Assembly: GCA_937892345.1 (NCBI GenBank)
Contig: CALAGF010000016.1
Coordinates: forward strand, 1-11,083
Origin: an uncultured Rhodocyclaceae bacterium
Lineage (GTDB): Bacteria > Pseudomonadota > Gammaproteobacteria > Burkholderiales > Rhodocyclaceae
Reading direction: 5' to 3'
DNA: 11,083 bases
Each line of letters starts with the position of its first letter. The stretch's first letter is position 1. A model generated the notes under the pieces. It was not told the DNA's origin, did no database searches, and saw only the letters and a list, made by a program, of their open reading frames with translations. Below, piece after piece: positions 1 through 6,505 of this stretch. Both the position numbers and the translations under genes were made by a program.

Positions 1-165
1 CTGTACGACAAGTTTTTTGCCAGTGCTTTTCCAAAACTGCGTGACAAGCTGGGCATCGTCTACACCCCGGTGGAAGTGGTGGACTTCATCATACACAGCG
101 TCGCTCACATCCTCGAAACCGAGTTCGGCCAGACCCTGGGCAGCAAAGGTGTCCACATCATCGAT
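1..165 (+). pseudogene. Fragment of a type ISP-like restriction-modification / N6-adenine DNA methylase protein
   Basis: Frame 1 is open from the first base and reads LYDKFFASAFPKLRDKLG, then IVYTPVEVVDFI, then LGSKGVHIID. This matches, from memory, the start of the methyltransferase domain of large type ISP (helicase-methylase) restriction proteins, where IVYTPVEVVDF lies just before the SAM-binding motif. In those proteins the next residues are normally DPFTGTGTF. Here that motif is absent: after HIID the reading continues as the end of acetylglutamate kinase. Only about 55 residues of a protein that is usually over 1,000 residues remain, with no start and no catalytic motif. It cannot be functional as seen. 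It is probably foreign to this locus, brought in by a chimeric assembly or amplification, or less likely by genuine recombination. Confidence 0.7.
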
Positions 166-240
166 GGCCGAGTAGAACATGCGCTACTGCTTGAAATCCT
201 GACCGACCATGGCGTCGGCACCATGATCAAGTCGCATTAG
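151..240 (+). pseudogene. argB: C-terminal end of acetylglutamate kinase (argB), 5' part missing
   Basis: The segment encodes HIIDGRVEHALLLEIL followed by TDHGVGTMIKSH and a TAG stop at 238-240. This is the typical C-terminus of ArgB, which phosphorylates N-acetylglutamate in arginine synthesis; the family ending is close to HIIDGRV..ALLLEI.TD.GVGT.I. Only about 28 of roughly 300 residues are present, so the nucleotide- and substrate-binding core lies outside the window or was lost at the join. From memory, argB commonly sits before the HAD nucleotidase and slmA in Rhodocyclales, so this tail looks native, while the sequence before about position 151 looks foreign. The 15 bases at 151-165 could belong to either gene, so the exact breakpoint cannot be placed. 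Confidence 0.75.
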
Positions 241-258
241 GCGAAGAGGGCAATACAC

Positions 259-912
259 ATGGCCAGACTTGACCTCAACAATCGGGTCTGGCTTTTTGAT
301 CTCGACAACACCCTCCACAACGCATCGCCCCACATATTTCCGCATATCAATCGTTCGATGAATGCCTACATCGAACGGCACCTCGGTCTTAATCCAGCGG
401 AAGCGACAAAACTTCGGCAGCACTACTGGATTCGCTACGGTGCCACACTGCTTGGCTTGATCAAACACCATCAGGTCGATCCCAACCACTTCCTGCAGCA
501 AACACACATTTTCCCGGCATTGCAACAAATGCTGGTCTTCGAGAAGCCCCTGCTTCACGCACTAAAACGCCTGCCCGGGCGAAAAATCATTTTCTCCAAC
601 GCCCCGCGCCACTACGCTGAAGCGGTGCTCACGATGACGGGCATGGAGCGCTTGTTCGATACGGTCTACACCGTAGAACGCATCAATTTCAAGCCCAAAC
701 CCATGATTGCCGGATTTCGCAGCCTACTTAGACAGGAGCGCCTCGACCCACGTCGCTGCATCATGGTGGAAGACAGCTTACCCAATCTGGTTTCGGCAAA
801 AAAACTGGGGATGAAAACAGTGTGGGTAAGCACTAGCTCTCGACAATCGCCCTTTGTAGACGTCAAGATCAGCTCTGTCGTTCAGCTACCAAATCGTTGC
901 GGTCGACTATAA
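259..912 (+). CDS. HAD-superfamily hydrolase, probable pyrimidine 5'-nucleotidase
   Basis: A 217-residue cytoplasmic protein with all four HAD motifs. Motif I is FDLDNTL, with nucleophile Asp14 and acid/base Asp16. Motif II is IIFSNAP with Ser113. Motif III is the Lys in FKPKP (about 145-147). Motif IV is MVEDSLPN with Glu171 and Asp172. The helical cap between motifs I and II and the spacing fit the subfamily-IA pyrimidine 5'-nucleotidase group (SDT1/PHM8-like), which dephosphorylates nucleoside monophosphates; the true substrate cannot be read from sequence. The ATG at 259 has a good AGAGGG ribosome site at 245-250, 18 bases after the argB stop, suggesting cotranscription with argB. The TAA stop (910-912) lies inside a TATAAT box that may serve slmA. 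Confidence 0.85.
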   Translation: MARLDLNNRVWLFDLDNTLHNASPHIFPHINRSMNAYIERHLGLNPAEATKLRQHYWIRYGATLLGLIKHHQVDPNHFLQQTHIFPALQQMLVFEKPLLHALKRLPGRKIIFSNAPRHYAEAVLTMTGMERLFDTVYTVERINFKPKPMIAGFRSLLRQERLDPRRCIMVEDSLPNLVSAKKLGMKTVWVSTSSRQSPFVDVKISSVVQLPNRCGRL

Positions 913-913
913 T
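908..913 (+). promoter_or_regulatory. Candidate -10 box for slmA
   Basis: A perfect TATAAT lies about 32 bases before the preferred slmA start and overlaps the HAD stop codon. No good -35 hexamer is visible 16-18 bases upstream (gctacc at 885-890), so an activator-dependent promoter or a chance match are both possible. Confidence 0.4.
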
Positions 914-944
914 TCCGGCACAAAAATCACTCACGGAAACCGCT

Positions 945-1547
945 ATGGCAAGCAAACCCGGCGAACGTCGCCTGCAAATCCTGCAAACCCTGGCCGAAAT
1001 GCTGGAAGCGCCGAAGGGCGAGAAAATCACCACCGCCGCCCTGGCTGCGCGGCTCGAATGCTCAGAAGCCGCCTTGTATCGTCACTTTGCCAGCAAGGCC
1101 CAGATGTTCGAAGGGCTCATCGAGTTCATCGAGCAAAGCCTCTTCGGTGTGATCAACCAGATAACGGCAGAAGAGGAGCGCGGCTTTCGCCAACTGGAAC
1201 TCGTTGTCGGACTCCTGCTCAACTTTGCCCAACGCAATCGGGGAATGACCCGCGTGCTCATCGGTGATGCTCTCGTCAACGAGAACGAACGCTTGCAGAC
1301 ACGAATCAACGCCTTGCTGGACAAGATGGAAGCCGCCCTGAAACAATCTCTGCGCATCGCGGCGACACAGGAAAACCTGAGGCAGGATGCAGACTTCGGC
1401 GCCCTCGCCAACCTGTTGCGCTGCTACGTCATGGGTCGCTGGGAGCTATACGCCCGCTCAGGCTTCACTCGCGAGCCATTGGCTCAGTGGCCACAACAAT
1501 GGCCAATGCTCTACTTCGCCTGTCTGTCCCAGGCGAACGAGGCTTAA
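945..1547 (+). CDS. slmA: Nucleoid occlusion factor SlmA (TetR family)
   Basis: A 200-residue TetR-type DNA-binding protein. SlmA binds specific chromosomal sites and, when bound, blocks FtsZ assembly so that the division septum does not form over the nucleoid. The N-terminal helix-turn-helix (about residues 28-51) contains CSEAALYRHFASK, nearly identical to the E. coli SlmA recognition region (VSEAALYRHFPSK). LIEFIEQSL and NRGMTRVLIGDAL also match the family, and the length is close to the usual 198. The ATG at 945 is chosen because it gives the family length. An in-frame alternative start at 897 would add 16 residues overlapping the HAD gene and has no family support. The ribosome site is weak (cggaaa, about 935). 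The gene ends at the bidirectional terminator shared with hemB. Confidence 0.93.
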   Translation: MASKPGERRLQILQTLAEMLEAPKGEKITTAALAARLECSEAALYRHFASKAQMFEGLIEFIEQSLFGVINQITAEEERGFRQLELVVGLLLNFAQRNRGMTRVLIGDALVNENERLQTRINALLDKMEAALKQSLRIAATQENLRQDADFGALANLLRCYVMGRWELYARSGFTREPLAQWPQQWPMLYFACLSQANEA

Positions 1548-1551
1548 GACG

Positions 1552-1582
1552 AAAAAAGGGCAGCAGAGCGCTGCCCTTTTTT
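1552..1582. terminator. Bidirectional Rho-independent terminator between slmA and hemB
   Basis: The stem GGGCAGC (1558-1564) pairs with GCTGCCC (1570-1576) around a 5-base loop, flanked by six A on the left and six T on the right. It therefore has a U-tract on both strands. It begins a few bases after the slmA stop, and the hemB stop codon (1581-1583) falls inside the right-hand T run. Confidence 0.92.
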
Positions 1583-2582
1583 AATCCTTGAGATAGCCAG
1601 CAGCATCCAGCGCGAAATAGGTCAATATCCCATCCGCTCCAGCGCGCTTGAAGGCCAGCAAGCTCTCCAAAACACAAGCCCGTTCGTCGAGCCAGCCATT
1701 CTGCGCAGCTGCTTTCAACATCGCATATTCGCCACTGACCTGATAGGCATATGTCGGCACCTTGAACTCGTCTTTCACGCGTCGAACAATGTCCAGATAG
1801 GGCAAGCCCGGCTTGACCATAACCATGTCAGCGCCCTCTTCCAGATCCAATGCCACTTCACGCAAGGCCTCGTCGGTATTGGCCGGGTCCATCTGGTAGG
1901 TGTACTTGTTGCCCTTACCCAGATTGCCAGCAGAACCAACCGCATCCCTGAAGGGACCATAGAAACTCGAAGCATACTTTGCGGAATACGCGAGGATGCG
2001 CGTATAGATGTATTGCTCGGCTTCGAGTGCGCTACGAATACGTCCTATGCGCCCGTCCATCATGTCGGATGGCGCGACGACATCAGCACCGGCTCCAGCA
2101 TGACATAACGCCTGTTTTACCAGCACATCGAGCGTTTCATCGTTCAGCACATAACCGGCTTCATCAATCAAGCCATCCTGACCGTGAATGGTATAAGGAT
2201 CAAGCGCAACATCGGTAATCACACCCAGTTGTGGAAACTCACGTTTCAGCGCCTGAACGACAGTAGGTACCAAGCCATCAGGGTTGTACGCTTCCTCGGC
2301 GCCCAGGGATTTGCGCGAAGCGTCAACCACCGGAAAAAGAGCCAGCGCAGGAATCCCAAAATCAGCGGCCCGCTCGGCAGTCTTCAACAAGACATCAAGC
2401 GACTGGCGCTCAACGCCAGGCATTGACCCGACCTTCTCAACCCGCCCCAAACCTTCAAGCACAAAAACCGGGTAAATGAAATCGTTGACCGTCAACGTCG
2501 ACTCTCGCATTAAGCGGCGTGAAAAGTCGTCTCGTCGCATACGACGCATGCGACCACTCGGAAACGCAGCTGTATTCACCAT
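1581..2582 (-). CDS. hemB: Delta-aminolevulinic acid dehydratase (porphobilinogen synthase)
   Basis: A 333-residue enzyme that condenses two 5-aminolevulinate molecules into porphobilinogen, the first common step of tetrapyrrole synthesis. Both active-site lysines are present: Lys202 in SAKYASSFYGPFRDA and Lys257 in MVMVKPGLPYLD, the latter forming the Schiff base. The metal-site loop reads TDVALDPYTIHGQDG (123-137), with Asp124, Asp128 and Asp136 where zinc-type enzymes carry cysteines. This is the aspartate-rich, magnesium-type arrangement known from Pseudomonas. The basic N-terminal arm RMRRMRRDDFSRRLMRE is also typical. The ATG has a strong GAGGTGA ribosome site (2587-2593 on the complement). 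It lies 98 bases downstream of engB on the same strand, so cotranscription is plausible; no clear promoter of its own is visible in the gap. It ends in the terminator shared with slmA. Confidence 0.97.
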   Translation of the reverse strand: MVNTAAFPSGRMRRMRRDDFSRRLMRESTLTVNDFIYPVFVLEGLGRVEKVGSMPGVERQSLDVLLKTAERAADFGIPALALFPVVDASRKSLGAEEAYNPDGLVPTVVQALKREFPQLGVITDVALDPYTIHGQDGLIDEAGYVLNDETLDVLVKQALCHAGAGADVVAPSDMMDGRIGRIRSALEAEQYIYTRILAYSAKYASSFYGPFRDAVGSAGNLGKGNKYTYQMDPANTDEALREVALDLEEGADMVMVKPGLPYLDIVRRVKDEFKVPTYAYQVSGEYAMLKAAAQNGWLDERACVLESLLAFKRAGADGILTYFALDAAGYLKD

Positions 2583-2680
2583 CCCATCACCTCAAAAAAA
2601 ACAAATTTTTCCAGCATCACAAGGAACCAATTCAAAACCCACCGGTCTCAGCCCACAGATAGCACGCGCTGTCTCCCGCT

Positions 2681-3373
2681 TCACCTCCCTGAGCGGGTGC
2701 CTTGACTGCGTTGAGGCATTTTGGCCCCCGGATACCCCTTTTCCGGGGGCCCTTTGTTTTCCTTAACCACATAGTCCATTCCAAGCCATCCGGCCAACAC
2801 CGCTTCAGCTTCCTCAACACCGGTTTTTTTGAGGCTTGAGAACAGTTGCACTGAATACAGCTCGGCATCGCCCCAAGTCGCTATCTCCGCCTTGACAGAA
2901 TGCAGTGTTTTCGTTTGCTCCTGGCGGCTTAACTTGTCTGCCTTCGAGAGCAGGATATGTATCGGCCTGCGGGTTGGGCGAAACCAATCGATCAAACGAA
3001 TATCAAGATCGGTAAACGGTCGCCGGGAATCCATGATGACCACCAGCCCCGACAACTGCTCTCTCTTGCTCAGGTAAGGGCCGATCAGCCCTTCCCATTG
3101 CGAGCGAATTTCCTCGGGTGCCTTGGCATAGCCATAACCTGGCAAATCGACGAAATACTTCCCGTCGGCCAGCGTGAAATAATTGAGATGCTGCGTGCGA
3201 CCGGGTGTCTTGCTGACAAATGCCAGGCGAACTCGTCCTGCGAGCGTGTTGATCGCGGAAGATTTGCCGGCGTTCGAGCGCCCGGCAAACGCAACTTCAC
3301 ATAGTGCATCCTGCGGCAGATCCCGCAGATTGGCGACGGTCGTATGAAAGACCGCCTTCTGGAACAGAGGCAT
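2681..3373 (-). CDS. engB: Ribosome biogenesis GTP-binding protein EngB (YihA/YsxC)
   Basis: A 230-residue GTPase required for late assembly of the large ribosomal subunit and coupled to division. All G motifs are visible: G1 GRSNAGKSS (31-39), G2 TPGRT (56-60), G3 DLPGYG (76-81), G4 SKAD (143-146), and an SSLKKTG (179-185) at the G5 position. The ATG at 3373 gives MPLFQKAVFHTTVANLRDLP, the normal betaproteobacterial start. The frame stays open 163 codons further upstream, but that part overlaps the cytochrome gene antisense and is not family-like. No good ribosome site precedes the ATG. The last 25 or so residues (KENKGPPEKGYPGAK onward) look like an unconserved tail, and a perfect 10-bp hairpin is encoded there. 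It is divergent from cytochrome c4 and upstream of hemB on the same strand. Confidence 0.93.
   Translation of the reverse strand: MPLFQKAVFHTTVANLRDLPQDALCEVAFAGRSNAGKSSAINTLAGRVRLAFVSKTPGRTQHLNYFTLADGKYFVDLPGYGYAKAPEEIRSQWEGLIGPYLSKREQLSGLVVIMDSRRPFTDLDIRLIDWFRPTRRPIHILLSKADKLSRQEQTKTLHSVKAEIATWGDAELYSVQLFSSLKKTGVEEAEAVLAGWLGMDYVVKENKGPPEKGYPGAKMPQRSQGTRSGR
2723..2751. repeat. Perfect 10-bp GC-rich hairpin inside the 3' end of engB
   Basis: GGCCCCCGGA (2723-2732) and TCCGGGGGCC (2742-2751) form a perfect inverted repeat with a 9-base loop. It encodes engB residues about 208-217. On the plus strand it is followed by a T-rich stretch (ctttgttttcc), like a terminator, but no plus-strand gene precedes it. 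On the engB strand it is followed by aaaatg, so it is not a standard terminator for engB-hemB. Confidence 0.7.
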
Positions 3374-3482
3374 AAAAAACGCGGAAGACCCGCCTTGTTG
3401 AAGGGGAACTGATATAGAATAACAGGTTTGTAACTTCCGTTCCGGCCAAAGCGCCCATAAACGCGCATTAGGAGTTCGAAAA
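3374..3482. promoter_or_regulatory. Divergent promoter region between engB and cytochrome c4
   Basis: This 109-base gap lies between two divergent starts and must hold their promoters unless they start further inside the genes. An A/T-rich core, gatatagaataa (3411-3422), offers a -10-like box on either strand (TATAGA or TAGAAT rightward, TATTCT leftward). A TTGTTG at 3395-3400 is only 12-14 bases away from the better boxes, so no well-spaced sigma-70 promoter can be named. AGGAG at 3470-3474 is the cytochrome ribosome site. Confidence 0.4.
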
Positions 3483-4118
3483 ATGATCCGTTCCGCGGCA
3501 ATGGCAATTCTTCTTGCCACCAGTTTCGCCACCCATGCTTCCGAAGAAGCCCACGCCAAGGCTGACCCTGCCAAGGGGAAAGTTGTCGCCGAGACAATTT
3601 GCGTCGCCTGCCATGGCGCTGATGGCAACAGCATGAGCTCCGCCAATCCGCATCTGGCTGGACAGGTTGAGCAATATATTTTCAAACAGCTTTCCAACTT
3701 CAAGTCAGTCGATGGCAAACCTGCTGCGCGTAACAATGCAATCATGGCCGGTATGGCCGCAGCACTTTCCGAAGATGACATGCGCAACGTTGCAGCCTGG
3801 TTCTCCAGCCAGAAACTGAAGCCCGAGTCTGCCAAGGATGAATCCAAGATCGCCTTGGGCAAGAGCCTCTGGCGTCAGGGTGATTTCAAGAAGGGCATCC
3901 CGGCGTGCGCCGGTTGCCATGGCCCTGCTGGTGCAGGCCTGCCAGCCCAGTTCCCCCGTCTTGCGGGTCAGTTTGCCGAGTACACGGAAGCCCAGCTGAA
4001 AGCATTCCGCGCGGAAGAGCGAGCAAACGATCCGGAAAAGATGATGCGCATGATCGCTGCGAAACTTTCCGACGTCGAAATCAAGGCTGTCGCGGATTAC
4101 GCAGCCGGACTGCGCTAA
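3483..4118 (+). CDS. Diheme cytochrome c4-type protein, periplasmic
   Basis: A 211-residue exported c-type cytochrome. The first 19 or so residues (MIRSAAMAILLATSFATHA) form a Sec signal peptide. Two haem-binding CxxCH motifs follow, CVACH (40-44) and CAGCH (142-146), each in one half of a tandem cytochrome c fold. Likely axial methionines are in IMAGMAAALSE (Met88 or Met91) and in the MMRMIAAKLSD segment (187-190). The order, spacing and length fit cytochrome c4, which carries electrons from the bc1 complex to terminal oxidases or other periplasmic acceptors. AGGAG at 3470-3474 supports the ATG start. It stands alone between the divergent engB and a strong terminator, so it is probably monocistronic. 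Confidence 0.92.
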   Translation: MIRSAAMAILLATSFATHASEEAHAKADPAKGKVVAETICVACHGADGNSMSSANPHLAGQVEQYIFKQLSNFKSVDGKPAARNNAIMAGMAAALSEDDMRNVAAWFSSQKLKPESAKDESKIALGKSLWRQGDFKKGIPACAGCHGPAGAGLPAQFPRLAGQFAEYTEAQLKAFRAEERANDPEKMMRMIAAKLSDVEIKAVADYAAGLR

Positions 4119-4133
4119 GTTCGCATGACTCTG

Positions 4134-4165
4134 AAAAAGGCAGCCTCGGCTGCCTTTTTGTTTTT
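4134..4165 (+). terminator. Rho-independent terminator of the cytochrome c4 gene
   Basis: The stem GGCAGC (4139-4144) pairs with GCTGCC (4149-4154) around a CTCG loop. It is preceded by five A and followed by TTTTTGTTTTT, starting 16 bases after the cytochrome stop codon. Confidence 0.93.
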
Positions 4166-4170
4166 GCGGC

Positions 4171-4199
4171 TTGTAGCAGCAGCATCCGCCAGCTAGACT
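4171..4199 (+). promoter_or_regulatory. Weak candidate promoter for the CBS-HDOD pair
   Basis: TTGTAG (4171-4176), a 17-base spacer and TAGACT (4194-4199) lie between the cytochrome terminator and the CBS gene. A promoter is expected here because the terminator ends the previous transcript. The hexamers match the sigma-70 consensus at only 3 and 4 of 6 positions, so the exact site is uncertain. Confidence 0.3.
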
Positions 4200-4230
4200 C
4201 GGCAGACAACATTTCGATAATGGAGACACC

Positions 4231-4662
4231 ATGAAAACACTAAAGCAACTGCTGTCGCACAAAACCCAGCCCATGGTCGTCGTTGCCCCTGGTGACACGG
4301 TATATCACGCACTGACCGTCATGGCGCAGCACAACGTTGGCGCTGTGATGGTTCTGGACGGAGAACAGTTGGTCGGTATTTTTTCCGAGCGCGACTACGC
4401 CAGAAAAATCATTCTGCAAGGAAAAACCTCGCGCGAAACCCTTGTTCGCGAAATCATGAGCGACCGTGTTGCCTATGTTTCTCCGGAAACCCCTCTTGAA
4501 CAGTGTATGGCCCTGATGACGGAAAAGCACTTCCGCCATCTGCCTGTCCTGAACCAGGACGGCTCGGTCGCAGGGATTATTTCCATCGGTGATCTGGTCA
4601 AGGAAACAATCAGCGCGCAGCAGTTCATGATTGCAGAGCTGGAAAAATACATCGCCGGCTAG
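4231..4662 (+). CDS. Stand-alone CBS-domain-pair protein
   Basis: A 143-residue soluble protein made almost wholly of two CBS domains (about residues 13-63 and 75-130), which together form a Bateman module. Each ends with the typical motif: GIFSERDYARKI (49-60) and GIISIGDLVK (115-124). HFRHLPV (100-106) is also characteristic. Such modules bind adenine nucleotides or related ligands (AMP, ATP, SAM, NADH) and act as sensors. There is no attached enzyme domain, so it probably regulates a partner protein; the ligand cannot be read from sequence. GGAG at 4222-4225 supports the ATG. The stop is one base before the start of the HDOD gene, indicating translational coupling. Confidence 0.9.
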   Translation: MKTLKQLLSHKTQPMVVVAPGDTVYHALTVMAQHNVGAVMVLDGEQLVGIFSERDYARKIILQGKTSRETLVREIMSDRVAYVSPETPLEQCMALMTEKHFRHLPVLNQDGSVAGIISIGDLVKETISAQQFMIAELEKYIAG

Positions 4663-4663
4663 G

Positions 4664-5515
4664 ATGACATCTGCGTTCACCGAGGGACATTTTCGAGTAC
4701 TCGAAGACATTGCCCGCGAGCTGTCTGGCGATGTCAACTTCCCGACCTGCATGGATGCGGCGCTACTGATCAGGGATACCCTGAGTGATCCTTTCGCCGA
4801 TCTTTCGCGTGTGTGCGCAGTTGTTGGCGCAGAACCGCTGATCTCCAGCAAACTGCTGCGCCTTGCCAATTCTGCGCACTACAACCCTTCCGGAAAAAGC
4901 ATTTCCGATGTCGGGATTGCAGTTGCACGCCTCGGCTTCGAAAACGTCAGAACGCTGTCTTTGGCTGTCGCCATGGATCAGATGCTCCGAGCAAAGCATC
5001 TGGCAGCCTACGATGACATCGCACATAAAGTTTGGGCCCATTCAGTAGAGGTTGCTGCAATTGCGCGGACCTTGGCCCGGCATCAGGGAACGGTTCGGCC
5101 GGAAGATGCGATGATGACCGGGCTGGTGCACGACATCGGCGTCTTTTATCTACTGTATCGTGCCGCCGCCTATCCAGCCTATCGCGACAACCGCGAGGCG
5201 ATGATTGAGTTATTGGCAGGATGGCACGAAGGCATTGGGGAAACCATGTTGCACGCACTGGGCGTACCCACCAATATCGCAGACGCGGTCCATGACCATG
5301 ACCACCTACGCACCCTCGGACCGATTCCTGACCTTGGTGGCACACTCTATCTCGCCAACCTGCTTGCCGGTAGCGACACGGAATGGCGGCCATGCGACCT
5401 GAGTACAGGCGACCTCGAAGCAATGGCATCGCAAGCCGCCAGTCACCAGGAATGGCTTGTTCAAGCAGCACCGGATATCGACGAGCTCCGCTCGGCTCTT
5501 GGCATCTGCAACTGA
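4664..5515 (+). CDS. HDOD-domain signalling protein
   Basis: A 283-residue protein with one HDOD domain covering about residues 15-215. ISSKLLRLANSAHYN and the following ISDVGIAVARLGFENVR are hallmarks of the family. GLVHDIG (153-159), with His156-Asp157, keeps part of an HD-phosphohydrolase signature, along with His126, His188 and His210. HDOD proteins are usually non-catalytic signalling or scaffold proteins linked to c-di-GMP, chemotaxis or stress output. Whether the metal site works here is unknown. The C-terminal 60 or so residues have no recognised domain. The ATG at 4664 is chosen because it follows the CBS stop by one base; a TTG at 4631 would overlap CBS. No strong ribosome site is seen, consistent with coupling. 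Confidence 0.88.
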   Translation: MTSAFTEGHFRVLEDIARELSGDVNFPTCMDAALLIRDTLSDPFADLSRVCAVVGAEPLISSKLLRLANSAHYNPSGKSISDVGIAVARLGFENVRTLSLAVAMDQMLRAKHLAAYDDIAHKVWAHSVEVAAIARTLARHQGTVRPEDAMMTGLVHDIGVFYLLYRAAAYPAYRDNREAMIELLAGWHEGIGETMLHALGVPTNIADAVHDHDHLRTLGPIPDLGGTLYLANLLAGSDTEWRPCDLSTGDLEAMASQAASHQEWLVQAAPDIDELRSALGICN

Positions 5516-5570
5516 ACCTTGGGGTATTTCCGGGTTCCTACGGTCAACTCGTCAGACTTCAGGAATTGCC

Positions 5571-6503
5571 ATGAAATCCGAACCCCGACTCACAGCCAGC
5601 GAAATCACCTCAGAAACAATTTTTCTGCGTAGGCGCGAACTGCTGCTTGGATCTCTATTTAGCATGGCAACCCCGAGTTTTGCAGCCGACAGCCTCAGCG
5701 TCGAGCCCGCCCCACCCTATACCCCCAATCCGCGCTGGGATCCTGCCGGGGAAAAGTCCACCCCAGCCAGCAAAGTGACTTCCTACAACAACTTCTACGA
5801 ATTCGGCCCGGATAAAGACAGCCCGCTGCGCAATGCCCAGCGATTGAAGGTTCGCCCCTGGACGCTAAGCATCGAGGGAGAAGTCGACAAGCCGGGCGTA
5901 TTTGGCATAGACGAGATACTTGCCTGGGGCAAGCTTGAGGAACGCATCTACCGCATGCGCTGTGTTGAAGGCTGGAGTGCAGTCATCCCCTGGATAGGCT
6001 TGCCCTTGGCAGAATTGATCAAACGCGTCGCGCCACGCAGCAGTGCCCGCTTTGTCGAATTCGAAAGCCTCGCAGACCCCGAGCAAATGCCTTACACACG
6101 CATCCCCCTGCTCGACTGGCCTTATCGTGAGGCATTGCGGATGGATGAAGCCGCCCACCCACTGACCTTGCTGGCGGTCGGCATGTACGGCCAGCTACTG
6201 CCGAAACAGAACGGGGCACCGCTGCGGCTTGTCGTTCCCTGGAAATATGGCTTCAAGGGCGCAAAGTCTATCGTCCGTATCCGCTTTGTTGAACAGCAAC
6301 CACTGACCTCATGGATTCGCGCCTCTCCCCGGGAATATGGTTTCTACGCCAACGTTAACCCCTTGGTATCCCATCCCCGCTGGTCGCAAAGCCACGAGCG
6401 ACGTTTGGGAGATTTCTTCAAACGGCCCACGCTCCCCTTCAACGGCTATGCAGAACAGGTCGCCCAACTTTATACAGGCATGGACCTGCAAAGGAATTTC
6501 TGA
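5571..6503 (+). CDS. msrP: Periplasmic methionine sulfoxide reductase, molybdopterin catalytic subunit MsrP (YedY)
   Basis: A 310-residue molybdenum-cofactor enzyme that reduces methionine sulfoxide in oxidised periplasmic proteins. The N-terminus carries a twin-arginine signal (FLRRRELLLGSLF, residues 18-30, then a short hydrophobic stretch to about 39), so the folded cofactor-loaded protein should leave by the Tat route. The molybdenum-ligating cysteine is Cys131 in RMRCVEGWSAVIPW. Other family landmarks are SYNNFYEFG (71-79), the LLPKQNGAPLRLVVPWKYG segment (209-227) and the C-terminal NGYAEQVAQLYTGMDL. The ATG is supported by AGGA at 5561-5564. msrQ follows after 2 bases, as in most genomes with this system. 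Confidence 0.95.
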   Translation: MKSEPRLTASEITSETIFLRRRELLLGSLFSMATPSFAADSLSVEPAPPYTPNPRWDPAGEKSTPASKVTSYNNFYEFGPDKDSPLRNAQRLKVRPWTLSIEGEVDKPGVFGIDEILAWGKLEERIYRMRCVEGWSAVIPWIGLPLAELIKRVAPRSSARFVEFESLADPEQMPYTRIPLLDWPYREALRMDEAAHPLTLLAVGMYGQLLPKQNGAPLRLVVPWKYGFKGAKSIVRIRFVEQQPLTSWIRASPREYGFYANVNPLVSHPRWSQSHERRLGDFFKRPTLPFNGYAEQVAQLYTGMDLQRNF

Positions 6504-6505
6504 AC

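Noticed and set aside
1..240. A genuine methylase-kinase fusion protein
   Set aside because: The methylase part stops before its catalytic motif and the kinase part is only the last 28 residues, so no functional fusion can result; a chimeric join explains it better.
2476..2766. Plus-strand 96-residue frame covering the hemB start and the engB end
   Set aside because: It overlaps two real genes antisense and ends in the hairpin; the composition is not protein-like.
3374..3862. Long N-terminal extension of engB (frame open to 3862 on the minus strand)
   Set aside because: It lies antisense to the well-supported cytochrome c4 gene, has no family resemblance, and the standard EngB start MPLFQKAVF is present at 3373.
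3705..4869. Minus-strand frames of 197 and 209 residues opposite cytochrome c4, CBS and HDOD
   Set aside because: They cover clearly coding sense genes and the cytochrome terminator, and show no domain or start signal.
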